Source: Bacteroidales bacterium UBA7258 (lineage in GTDB: Bacteria > Bacteroidota > Bacteroidia > Bacteroidales > UBA932). From it: DNA of 64,000 nucleotides. The stretch lies in assembly GCA_002472565.1 (NCBI GenBank), contig DKSK01000011.1, positions 1 through 64,000 of the forward strand, in the 5' to 3' direction. Position numbers and translations under genes: made by a program. Shown piece by piece: positions 8,731 to 16,330 of the stretch (position 1 is its first letter; every line of letters begins with the position of its first letter). The notes beneath the pieces were generated by a model that was not told where the DNA came from, searched no databases, and saw only the letters and a program-made list of their open reading frames with translations.

Positions 8731-11700
8731 GGGTTTGTCACCTTTCTCGACTCTGCTGATCATGGCTGCTCTGTCAGTGGTCGGGGCAGTGTCCATTTCG
8801 CTTCTTGACGTGCAGTATCTTCCTGAGAATCAAGGGCATGAGATAACCGTCTCCTATAACTTCCCGGGAGCCTCTCCCGAGGTTGTCGAGAGAACGGTCA
8901 CTGCCAAGGTGGAAGGACTCGTGGCTTCTGTCGGGAGATGCTCCGGAGTGGAATCTGTCTCCAGCCCGGGAAAGGGCTATGTCAAAGGGACTTTCCGCCG
9001 CGGAACCGACATTGACAATGCAAGGCTGGAAATTTCGTCTTCTGTCCGGAATATCTGGGTCGAAATGCCCAAAGGCGTGGACTATCCTTCCGTGACCATA
9101 TCTTCGTCAAACAAGGAAAAGGGCGCCATGTCCTATGTCTTCAGCGGGGCCATGCCCCCTGCCTATATTGATTCTCTTGTCCGAGAGAAGGTTATTTCTC
9201 ATGTTTCGGCTGTGAGCGGAGTGGCGAATGTGAGCATTTCAGGTGCGCCTCTGCGTCAATGGACCGTAACTTTCGATAAGGCCAAAGCGGAGGCCCTGGA
9301 AATCAGTCCTGATGATATCTCGGCGGCAATACGGAACCATTTCACCCCTAAGGAGATAGGCAACGTCACCAAGGGAACGAGCTCCATCAGTCTTGTACTC
9401 AGAGAAAACGGTGATTTCGAAAATGTCGCCGTGACGAGCCCGACGGGTAAAGTAGTCATGCTTGGGGACATAGCGACGTGGAACTTCGAAGAATCAGAAC
9501 CTTTGTCCTACCACAGGGTCAACGGTCTTAATGCCGTTACCATGACCGTGACCCCGGCCCGTGGCTCCAACTTGCTCAAGACCGCCGCGGCCGTCAGGAA
9601 GACTATCTCAGTCATTAAAGAAGGGCTTCCTTTCAACGTGTCCCTGGTCTATGACCCGTCTATCTATATAAAGAGAGAACTTGTAAAGAACATCTGGAGG
9701 ACGATCATGTGCATTGCCATCCTTCTCCTGTTCACGCTGGCAGTCTCCAAGTCTTTCAGACACTTGTTGATCATCACCATAACTTTGACGGTCAACATAT
9801 TGATCGCCTTGGCGATATATGCCTTCTCCGGTATTCCGATCCACATCTATTCTATCGCCGGAATTGCCGTGTCGCTCGGCATAATCATCGACACGTCCAT
9901 CGTGATGATAGACCACTACACGAGATGGCGCAACCGTAAATGCTTCCCTTCCCTTCTGGCGGCTGTAGGCACGACCGCGGGCGCACTGGCGATGACTCTC
10001 CTTCTTCCGGAGAAGCAGAGGGCGGACCTCTCTGATTTCGTGCTGGTCGTGGTCATAAACCTTGTCATCTCGCTCTTCGTCTCGTATTTATTTATCCCGG
10101 CTCTTCTCCACTATTTTCCGACCGGCAGCATGACTGGAAAGCCTTCGGAGAAGAAGCTTGCGAGAGCAAGGAGATGGAATGCCTTGTACGGAAGATACAT
10201 CAAATGGGGGAGCCGGCACAGGCTTGCTTTTTTCCTTGTCGGCCTTGCCGCTTTCGGCATCCCTCTCTGTGCCGTCCCGCAGTATGTTGATCTTGTAGAC
10301 AGGAACGACCTGAATTTCTTCGAAAAGGCAGAGCTCAAGTTTGCTTCATGGGAGCCATACAGCCGTTCCCGTAATTTCATTGACAGAGTCCTCGGAACCT
10401 CATTCGCCTTGTTCTACAGGAACATCCAGGATGATTCCGGCAGACGCTCCCAGCGCGACAGCCGCACCCTCTACCTTCGATCTTCACTTGAACAGGGTAA
10501 CACCGTCGCCCAACTTTCAGAGACTGTTTCCAAGATGGAGTCCTATCTCAACAGTTTCGAAGGGATAGCCGTCTACACCACGGACATCGCATCGTATGAC
10601 AATGCATTCATTGAAGTTCAGTTCAAACCAGAATATTGCGGCGGTACATATCCTCTGGATGTCAAGAAGATGGTCAGCGCCAAGGCCATGGAATACGGAG
10701 GCGAACAATGGACCGTTTCCGGAATCGACGACAGCTTCATCACAACCGGACACGGCTCATCGGCAAGGTTTCAACGAATAGGTATTAGAGGCTATAATTA
10801 CGCCAGGCTCCTCTCTTACGCCGAGACCTTGGCGGACTATATCTCCAGGGACAAGCATGTGAGCGATGCTGAGGTTACAGGTTCTGAAGATCCGGGGACG
10901 GAAGTTTCAATGAGCTATGACTTTCAGGCGCTGGCCGACAAGGGAGTCTCCGCCAAAGGTTATTACAATTCAATAAAATCTCTGGTCAATCCCTCCGGCA
11001 TAGGCTATCTCCCTGTCGGTTCCAGGACCTTTCCGGTCTATCTGAAATCTTCGGAATCAGATACATACGATTTGTGGGCCATGGAAAACTCTCCGGTGCT
11101 TGCGGATTCGGCCTACCTCCTGCTTTCTTCGGCAGGTTCCCTGGAACTCGGCAACACCGAGATGCAGATAGAGAAGAAAAACCAGAATTTCACACTCTGG
11201 ACGGCCTTCAACTATTCAGGAAGTCAGTCAAAGGCGGAGTCTTTTACGAATTCGGCTATCAATTATGCCAATTCCAATCTTCTTCCGGCAGGCTACAAGG
11301 CCGGGCAGATCAAGTACGGAAACTGGGTAGAGGAGACTCACAGGAGCCAGGCATGGCTGGTGTTTTTGATACTTGCCCTCATGTACATCATGCTTGCCAT
11401 TGCCTTCGAGTCCTTCCGCCTTCCCCTCTCGGTCATGTTTACCGTCATCCTTTCTTTCGTCGGCATCTTTCTGGTCTTCGGCCTCGGCCATTTTTCTTTT
11501 GATCAGGGAGGACTGGCCTCTTTCGTCATGCTGAGCGGGCTTGCTGTCAATGCGGGCATCTACATCGTGACTACCTGGCGGGAAATTTCCTGCGGAAGTT
11601 TCTCGGCTAGATCTTATGTACGGGCCTTCAGCCGGAAAATCATTCCGATAATGCTTACGGTCACCTCGACCATCCTGGGCCTCATCCCCTTCCTTTTCGA

Positions 11701-11821
11701 CGGACCTTCCGAACCTTTCTGGTTCTCGTTCGCTGTCGGTACCATCGCCGGAATGGCCGTCTCCGCCTTTACCTTTGTTTTCGTCCTGCCGGTTTTCGCC
11801 CTGAGACGCCGCTCCCGCTGA
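8708..11821 (+). CDS. RND efflux inner membrane subunit 2
   Basis: A 1037-residue RND protein, clearly diverged from the previous one. It has the first transmembrane helix (LSPFSTLLIMAALSVVG), two periplasmic porter regions, and membrane blocks at about 330-480 and 885-1030. The relay helix reads GIIIDTSIVMIDHYTR, with Asp395 followed by Thr. The start lies inside the end of the preceding gene. Tandem non-identical RND genes are known to form mixed trimers in the MdtBC type, so the pair may assemble a heteromeric pump with the upstream adaptor and TolC. A short gap follows before transketolase, so this gene closes the cluster. Confidence 0.9.
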   Translation: MEEERRNRGLSPFSTLLIMAALSVVGAVSISLLDVQYLPENQGHEITVSYNFPGASPEVVERTVTAKVEGLVASVGRCSGVESVSSPGKGYVKGTFRRGTDIDNARLEISSSVRNIWVEMPKGVDYPSVTISSSNKEKGAMSYVFSGAMPPAYIDSLVREKVISHVSAVSGVANVSISGAPLRQWTVTFDKAKAEALEISPDDISAAIRNHFTPKEIGNVTKGTSSISLVLRENGDFENVAVTSPTGKVVMLGDIATWNFEESEPLSYHRVNGLNAVTMTVTPARGSNLLKTAAAVRKTISVIKEGLPFNVSLVYDPSIYIKRELVKNIWRTIMCIAILLLFTLAVSKSFRHLLIITITLTVNILIALAIYAFSGIPIHIYSIAGIAVSLGIIIDTSIVMIDHYTRWRNRKCFPSLLAAVGTTAGALAMTLLLPEKQRADLSDFVLVVVINLVISLFVSYLFIPALLHYFPTGSMTGKPSEKKLARARRWNALYGRYIKWGSRHRLAFFLVGLAAFGIPLCAVPQYVDLVDRNDLNFFEKAELKFASWEPYSRSRNFIDRVLGTSFALFYRNIQDDSGRRSQRDSRTLYLRSSLEQGNTVAQLSETVSKMESYLNSFEGIAVYTTDIASYDNAFIEVQFKPEYCGGTYPLDVKKMVSAKAMEYGGEQWTVSGIDDSFITTGHGSSARFQRIGIRGYNYARLLSYAETLADYISRDKHVSDAEVTGSEDPGTEVSMSYDFQALADKGVSAKGYYNSIKSLVNPSGIGYLPVGSRTFPVYLKSSESDTYDLWAMENSPVLADSAYLLLSSAGSLELGNTEMQIEKKNQNFTLWTAFNYSGSQSKAESFTNSAINYANSNLLPAGYKAGQIKYGNWVEETHRSQAWLVFLILALMYIMLAIAFESFRLPLSVMFTVILSFVGIFLVFGLGHFSFDQGGLASFVMLSGLAVNAGIYIVTTWREISCGSFSARSYVRAFSRKIIPIMLTVTSTILGLIPFLFDGPSEPFWFSFAVGTIAGMAVSAFTFVFVLPVFALRRRSR

Positions 11822-11883
11822 GACTAAGTAACTTTCCGCCTTCCGTTTTCGGGAAGGAGCCATAATCTTGCCGATAAATTTGT

Positions 11884-11891
11884 TATCTTTG
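11884..11891 (+). promoter_or_regulatory. -7 element for split transketolase
   Basis: TATCTTTG fits the Bacteroidota -7 consensus, 37 bases before the ATG at 11929. Transcription from it would begin close to the hairpin at 11896. No -33 element was found at standard spacing. Confidence 0.6.
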
Positions 11892-11895
11892 CGTT

Positions 11896-11918
11896 AAGCG
11901 GGTCATAAAAGCCCGCTT
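11896..11918 (+). promoter_or_regulatory. Perfect hairpin at the transketolase mRNA 5' end
   Basis: AAGCGGG (11896-11902) pairs perfectly with CCCGCTT (11912-11918) around a 9-base loop. Given the -7 element at 11884-11891, the hairpin would lie at the extreme 5' end of the transcript, ten bases before the start codon. It could protect the message or affect initiation. Confidence 0.5.
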
Positions 11919-11928
11919 GACCATATTT

Positions 11929-12774
11929 ATGCCAACTGTTGAAGAACTTCAGAAAATCGCATCTCAGGTAAGGCGTGACATAGTCAGGATGGTCACGAAG
12001 GCCCAGTCGGGCCATCCGGGCGGGTCGATGAGCAGCGCCGACTTCCTCACCGCCCTCTTTTTCGGAGTCATGAAATGTGACCCGAAGGCCTGGACCAGGG
12101 ACGGCAAGGGTCAGGATGTCTTCATCCTCTCCGCCGGCCATCTCACCCCGGTCTACTATTCGCTTCTCGCCAGGGCCGGTTATTTCCCTGTATCCGAGCT
12201 CGCCACCTTCCGCCAGTACGGAAGCCGTCTCCAGGGTCATCCTTCGGTAGAGAAGGGGCTCCCGGGCATAACCCAGGCTTCAGGTTCCCTCGGACAGGGT
12301 CTCTCCGCCGCCCTTGGGCTTGCTCTTGGCAAGAAGCTTGACAAAGATGACTCTACCGTCTACGTTATGTGCGGCGACGGTGAGAGTGAGGAAGGCCAGA
12401 TCTGGGAGGCCGGAATGTTCGCAGCCCACCACAAGATTGACAACCTCATAGCCATGACGGACTGGAACGGCCAGCAGATCGACGGTCCCGTAGCCTCGGT
12501 TGGAGGGGAAGAGAATCTGGAAGCCAAGTGGACTGCCTTCGGCTGGGAAGTGATAGTCGCAGACGGCCACGACATGGATGCTATCCTCAAGGCTTTCGAA
12601 CTCGCCAAGGCCGCCGAAGGCCAGGGCAAGCCTGTGATGATCCTCTTCAAGACTGACATGGGCCATGGAGTGGATTTCATGGCGGGCACCTGCAAGTGGC
12701 ACGGGAAGGCCCCTTCGGAGGAGCAGTGTGAAGAGGCTCTCAAGCAGCTTCCCGAGACGCTCGGAGATTTTTAA
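11929..12774 (+). CDS. Transketolase, N-terminal (TPP-binding) subunit
   Basis: The 281-residue protein is the N-terminal half of transketolase, which moves two-carbon ketol units between sugar phosphates in the pentose phosphate pathway. It shows the SGHPGGSMS motif, an HLTPVYYSLLA segment, QASGSLGQGLSAALGLAL, and the thiamine-diphosphate and metal motif GDGESEEGQIWEA. The ATG at 11929 is preferred to an in-frame TTG at 11917, because it gives the normal start and leaves room for the leader hairpin. The protein ends where the pyrimidine-binding half would begin, and the second gene follows after 19 bases. Split transketolases are known in other bacteria and archaea. Confidence 0.93.
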   Translation: MPTVEELQKIASQVRRDIVRMVTKAQSGHPGGSMSSADFLTALFFGVMKCDPKAWTRDGKGQDVFILSAGHLTPVYYSLLARAGYFPVSELATFRQYGSRLQGHPSVEKGLPGITQASGSLGQGLSAALGLALGKKLDKDDSTVYVMCGDGESEEGQIWEAGMFAAHHKIDNLIAMTDWNGQQIDGPVASVGGEENLEAKWTAFGWEVIVADGHDMDAILKAFELAKAAEGQGKPVMILFKTDMGHGVDFMAGTCKWHGKAPSEEQCEEALKQLPETLGDF

Positions 12775-12793
12775 CCCCTAATCTGAATCAATC

Positions 12794-13747
12794 ATGAAAG
12801 AATATATCGATACAGGCAAGAAAGACACCAGAAGCGGTTTCGGCGCCGGACTTTACGAGGCCGGAAAGAAGGATCCCCGCGTCGTGGCCCTCACCGCGGA
12901 CCTCAAGGGCTCCCTCAAGATGGATGCTTTCGCCGAAGAGTTCCCTGAGCGCTTCTTCGAATGCGGCATCGCCGAAGCCAACATGGTAGGCGTCGCCGCC
13001 GGCATGGCCATAACCGGCAAGGTGCCGTTCGTAGGCTCCTTCGCTGAATTCGTCACGGGGCGTGTCTATGACCAGATCCGCCAGGAGGTCGCATACGGGG
13101 AAACCAATGTGAAAATCGCCGCCTCCCACGCGGGAATCACCCTCGGCGAGGACGGCGCGACCCATCAGACCATGGAGGACATCGCCCTGATGAGGGCTCT
13201 TCCGGGCATGGTCGTCATCAATCCTTGCGACTACAACCAGACCAAGGCCGCCACTATAGCCGCGGCCAAGTATGTAGGCCCGGTATATCTGCGCTTCGGC
13301 CGTCCGTCTGTCCCTAACTTCACTCCGGCCGATCAGGACTTCGAAATCGGCAAGGCCATCGTGATGGAAGAGGGCAAGGACGTGAGCGTCTTCGCCACCG
13401 GACACCTCGTCTGGGAAGCCATCCAGGCCGCCAGGCTCCTCGAGGGCGAGGGCGTCGCCGCCGAGGTTATCGACATCGCGACCATCAAGCCTCTTGACGA
13501 GAAGGCTGTCATAGCTTCCGTCATGAAGACAAGGGCCGTGGTCGTGGCTGAAGAGCACAACGCCTTCGGAGGACTCGGCGAGGCTGTAGCCGGCGTTCTC
13601 GCCAAGGCCTTCCCGGCTCCGGTAGAGTTCGTGAACGGAGGAGACAAGTTCGGCCAGTCCGGAAAGCCGGCCCAGCTTATGTCCGTCTACGGACTTGACG
13701 CCGCCCACATCGCGGAAGCTGCGAAGAGGGCTTTGGCCCGTAAATAA
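12794..13747 (+). CDS. Transketolase, C-terminal subunit
   Basis: This 317-residue partner carries the pyrimidine-binding and C-terminal domains of transketolase. The catalytic glutamate lies in the CGIAEANMVGVAAGMA motif (about residues 56-71), followed by HAGITLGEDGATHQTMEDIALMR. The C-terminal domain includes VVVAEEHNAFGGLGEAVA. Together with the upstream gene it should form the active enzyme, with the active site at the subunit interface. The sigma factor gene starts only 8 bases downstream, so read-through into it is possible. Confidence 0.93.
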   Translation: MKEYIDTGKKDTRSGFGAGLYEAGKKDPRVVALTADLKGSLKMDAFAEEFPERFFECGIAEANMVGVAAGMAITGKVPFVGSFAEFVTGRVYDQIRQEVAYGETNVKIAASHAGITLGEDGATHQTMEDIALMRALPGMVVINPCDYNQTKAATIAAAKYVGPVYLRFGRPSVPNFTPADQDFEIGKAIVMEEGKDVSVFATGHLVWEAIQAARLLEGEGVAAEVIDIATIKPLDEKAVIASVMKTRAVVVAEEHNAFGGLGEAVAGVLAKAFPAPVEFVNGGDKFGQSGKPAQLMSVYGLDAAHIAEAAKRALARK

Positions 13748-13755
13748 GCCCGCCC

Positions 13756-14295
13756 TTGACGGACCAGGAAATATTCCGACTTTGGGATGAAGGCCTCCAC
13801 GAGGAGGCCTTCCGTATGATTGTTAAGCAATTCTCGGAAAAGACATATTGGATAATCCGCCGTATGGTCGCCTGCCATGAGGATGCCGATGACCTGGTCC
13901 AGGAAACTTTCGTCCGAGTCTGGGAAGCTTTGCCTACCTTCAGGAAGGATTCCAGCCTCTCTACGTGGATATGGAGGATCGCCTCCAATCTCAGCCTCTC
14001 TTTCGTGCGTAAGCAGAAGGTCCGCGCCGCCCTTCAGTTCCAGAGCCTCGACGCGGCCATGGAGAGAAAGATAGAAGATGACCCTTATTTCAATGGAAAC
14101 GAGGCCGAACGTGTCCTTTCCAAGGCTGTCACGCGCCTGCCTGGGAGGCAGCGTCAGGTTTTCTGCCTGAGGTATTTCGAGGATCTTCCATATGAGCAAA
14201 TTTCTGAAATAACCGGTTCTTCTGTGAGTGCTCTTAAGGCTTCATACCACTTTGCCTATGAAAAGGTGAAGGCTGAACTTGAGAAATTATTTTAA
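13756..14295 (+). CDS. ECF RNA polymerase sigma factor
   Basis: A 179-residue sigma-70 family protein of the extracytoplasmic-function type. Region 2 is visible as HEDADDLVQETFVRVWEALPTFR with the WIWRIASNLSLSFVRK helix, and region 4 as LPGRQRQVFCLRYFEDLPYEQISEITGSSVSALKASYHFAYEKVK, a helix-turn-helix for -35 recognition. No ATG precedes region 2 with the expected spacing, so translation is assigned to the TTG at 13756; the next in-frame ATG would remove the first 20 residues. The two genes downstream (membrane protein and Spy-like protein) look like its regulatory partners, suggesting an envelope-stress role. Confidence 0.9.
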   Translation: MTDQEIFRLWDEGLHEEAFRMIVKQFSEKTYWIIRRMVACHEDADDLVQETFVRVWEALPTFRKDSSLSTWIWRIASNLSLSFVRKQKVRAALQFQSLDAAMERKIEDDPYFNGNEAERVLSKAVTRLPGRQRQVFCLRYFEDLPYEQISEITGSSVSALKASYHFAYEKVKAELEKLF

Positions 14296-14328
14296 CCTTT
14301 CATCATTTTTTGCGTCTAATCGTTTGTC

Positions 14329-14745
14329 ATGGCAAGAGAAAAGGACATATTATCTGAGGAAAGAAATTTCTTGAAGGAGAATCCGGGCTCTCTTCCGGAA
14401 GGCTATTTTGCCTCTCTGAAGAGCCGCCTTTCCAAGATTCCTGAGAAAGATCAGGAAGACCAGGCCCCTGCAGGCATAAGGAGTTTTGCTCCGTATGCCG
14501 CTTTGGTGGCCTCGTTTGTGGCGATTTTCTTCTTCGGTACCCTGATTCTGCGCAATACCGCCGGGACACCTCCAGAGTCCGGACATGCCGAGACTGCCAT
14601 GACTGATACAGCCGTAGCCGTCCGTTCCCACGAAGAGCCTTCCTACGATGAAGCCTCGGATGAGGAGGCGATAGAATATTACCTCATCGCAAACGGTACC
14701 TCGGCAGAGCTTTTGGCATATTCTGCATATGAACAAGGTTATTAG
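14329..14745 (+). CDS. Putative anti-sigma factor, single-pass membrane protein
   Basis: The 138-residue protein has a charged cytoplasmic N-terminus (about 1-48, including LPEGYFASLKSRL), one transmembrane helix (about 52-74, YAALVASFVAIFFFGTLIL), and an acidic periplasmic tail. This layout, and its place directly after an ECF sigma factor, fits a small membrane anti-sigma factor that holds the sigma factor at the membrane. No zinc-binding HxxxCxxC motif is seen, so the identification rests on context. The last 17 bases overlap the next gene, which indicates coupling. Confidence 0.65.
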   Translation: MAREKDILSEERNFLKENPGSLPEGYFASLKSRLSKIPEKDQEDQAPAGIRSFAPYAALVASFVAIFFFGTLILRNTAGTPPESGHAETAMTDTAVAVRSHEEPSYDEASDEEAIEYYLIANGTSAELLAYSAYEQGY

Positions 14746-15220
14746 GATTATTTCGCTTGTGTTGGCCACCCTCTCCATGTCAATGCCGCTTTCTTTTGCG
14801 CAGGGACATCCTTCTTCAAATAAAGATGGCTGGCAGAAGAAAATGATGGTCGAACGCATCGGCTTCATCACCGCTGAGGTCGGCTTGACAAGCGATGAGG
14901 CGGAAGTTTTCTGGCCCATATACAACAAGTATCAGGATGAGCGGATGGATTCTTTCAGAAAGACCATGGACTCATATAAGGCCCTGGAGAAGGCCGTGGA
15001 TGAAAACCGGCCTGCCAAGGAGCTTAATTCGTTGCTCCAGCAATACATAGACTGTGGGAAGGCGACCTATGAGATAGACACGAAGTATCTGCCGATGTTC
15101 AGAAACATCTTGTCGGCGGAAAAGGTGGCCAAGGTCTATATGGCCGAAGAAAAGTTCCGCCGGAACCAGATCCAGAAGCTCGGGAGCTTCGGCCCGCGTC
15201 CTCATCAGGAAAGAAAATAA
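14729..15220 (+). CDS. Spy/CpxP-like periplasmic protein
   Basis: This 163-residue protein has a signal peptide ending at SFAQG and a mostly helical body rich in Lys, Glu and Met. The stretch LTSDEAEVFWPIYNKYQDER and the later AEEKFRRNQIQKL helix recall Spy/CnrX-type sensors and chaperones, which bind unfolded proteins or metals in the periplasm. Genes of this kind are widespread in Bacteroidota behind an ECF sigma factor and membrane protein. The trio probably forms a stress-response unit. The exact signal is not visible. Confidence 0.7.
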   Translation: MNKVIRIISLVLATLSMSMPLSFAQGHPSSNKDGWQKKMMVERIGFITAEVGLTSDEAEVFWPIYNKYQDERMDSFRKTMDSYKALEKAVDENRPAKELNSLLQQYIDCGKATYEIDTKYLPMFRNILSAEKVAKVYMAEEKFRRNQIQKLGSFGPRPHQERK

Positions 15221-15248
15221 CGGTGCCCGCCTTCCGGCAGGACACCGT
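15220..15248. terminator. Convergent terminator-like hairpin
   Basis: Positions 15220-15231 pair with 15236-15248 through about 11 base pairs, with one mismatch and one bulge, around a TTCC loop. It lies between the convergent Spy-like and phosphopantetheinyl transferase genes. No T-tract follows on either strand, so it may block read-through only partly. Confidence 0.5.
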
Positions 15249-15272
15249 CAAAGCCTCGCTCCAGGCCTCGCC

Positions 15273-15917
15273 TCAGTCTTTGTCGCCGACCACCCAGACG
15301 AGTACGTGATTGTCGAAGGTGGTGTATTGCAGCTCGAACTCCTGCTCGTAGCCGTCCTTGTAGGTGAAGGTGGCTTCGAGGTCGCCCTCGTCCCTCACCC
15401 TGAAACGCTCGACCTCAATCTGCTCTGAAAAGTCTACGGCTGAGGCCGACAGCCTCTTGAAGATGGCTTCCTTGGCGCACCAGTAGATCGCCAGCTGCTC
15501 ATTCTTCTTATCCTCATCGAGGTCGTCTATCTCATCTTCCGTCAAGGCCTTCTTCTCCACGACAGAAAAGTCTCTCGAAAGGGACTCGATATCTATCCCG
15601 ACCTCTTCGTCAGGGTCCGTGATGACCGCTACATAGTCAGTGGTGTGGGTTATGCTTATGTTGGTGGCGTTGTTCTCGATGTAAGGCTTTCCGTTGTCAT
15701 GGTGGCTGAGATAGACCTTTTCATCGAAAAGTTCGTTCAGCAGGGCGCGAACCGCCAGCCTCTGCTTGCGCATGTTGGCGTTGCTGATGTAGGAAATCTC
15801 CTCCATCTCGTCTGTAGGAGTCGACGAAAGTTTGAGAAGCTCATCTTCGGTCTCGGTAATCTTCCATACCGCGATCGTCGCTCCATTATCAAGTTCTTTC
15901 TTAAGAAATAGTGCCAT
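15273..15917 (-). CDS. 4'-phosphopantetheinyl transferase (Sfp type)
   Basis: The 214-residue enzyme is expected to move the phosphopantetheine arm from CoA to a serine of carrier proteins such as ACP. The two Sfp-superfamily signatures are present: VGIDIES (about residues 111-117) and WCAKEAIFKRL (about 150-160), whose acidic residues bind magnesium. The SITHTTDYVAV block is also typical. The size fits the Sfp family and exceeds that of AcpS, so this may be the main or only such enzyme. The gene is alone on its strand, with a 260-base leader described separately. Confidence 0.88.
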   Translation of the reverse strand: MALFLKKELDNGATIAVWKITETEDELLKLSSTPTDEMEEISYISNANMRKQRLAVRALLNELFDEKVYLSHHDNGKPYIENNATNISITHTTDYVAVITDPDEEVGIDIESLSRDFSVVEKKALTEDEIDDLDEDKKNEQLAIYWCAKEAIFKRLSASAVDFSEQIEVERFRVRDEGDLEATFTYKDGYEQEFELQYTTFDNHVLVWVVGDKD

Positions 15918-15936
15918 AAGTCGTCTTAATCTGTGG

Positions 15937-16146
15937 TTAGGATTCTATAGATCCGGTCCGTCCGAGATACGACAAACCTGTGCGTGCCGACCAGGCGCAC
16001 ACAAGACACTCGTTCCCGGAATATTCGTCCGCTAAATTTGTAATGATGAGATATGAGTCGGCTAATCGCGACAGCGGATCATCTGTCTGCTGACAACAAC
16101 CTGCCGAACCTTTGTCGGAGTTGGCTATAGAACTGGGAGGCTCCAT
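15937..16146 (-). CDS. Possible 69-residue leader ORF or structured RNA
   Basis: An ATG at 16146 lies 32 bases after a minus-strand -7 element and opens a 69-codon frame ending 19 bases before the transferase start. The product resembles no family I know and its composition is unremarkable. The same stretch has strong RNA pairing potential: a hairpin at 15979-16003 (10 base pairs, one mismatch) enclosed by GATCCG/CGGATC at 15950-15955 and 16075-16080. It could be a small protein, a structured leader or a small RNA. Confidence 0.3.
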   Translation of the reverse strand: MEPPSSIANSDKGSAGCCQQTDDPLSRLADSYLIITNLADEYSGNECLVCAWSARTGLSYLGRTGSIES

Positions 16147-16177
16147 ATAAAAATCTCTCTTTCTTTTGTTAACCCTG

Positions 16178-16185
16178 CAAATATA
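16178..16185 (-). promoter_or_regulatory. -7 element for the phosphopantetheinyl transferase
   Basis: TATATTTG on the minus strand matches the Bacteroidota -7 consensus. Transcription from here would give a leader of about 260 bases before the start at 15917. No clear -33 element was seen. Confidence 0.5.
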
Positions 16186-16268
16186 GTCAATTTTTCAATT
16201 CATGGAAAATTTTACCGGCATCTGCAAAGTATCAGCCGGAATTACTATAAAGTGTCGGACGAAATTGC

Positions 16269-16276
16269 TATATTTG
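16269..16276 (+). promoter_or_regulatory. -7 element for malate dehydrogenase
   Basis: TATATTTG lies 54 bases before the mdh start at 16331, in the intergenic region shared with the divergent transferase gene. A -33 element is not obvious. Confidence 0.5.
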
Positions 16277-16330
16277 CGAAGTGTGGCATTATGGCCGTAC
16301 TGGTTTGAAACACTCAAATTTTTTAATACT

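Noticed and set aside
7551..10568. Many 60-140 codon frames inside the RND genes
   Set aside because: All are in other frames of two well-supported transporters and show no independent start or motif.
12788..13708. 306-codon minus-strand open frame
   Set aside because: It is antisense to the transketolase C-terminal subunit, whose catalytic motifs are clear.
16202..16330. N-terminal extension of malate dehydrogenase
   Set aside because: The 43 extra residues show no targeting or domain features, contain the -7 element within their coding DNA, and are absent from the family.
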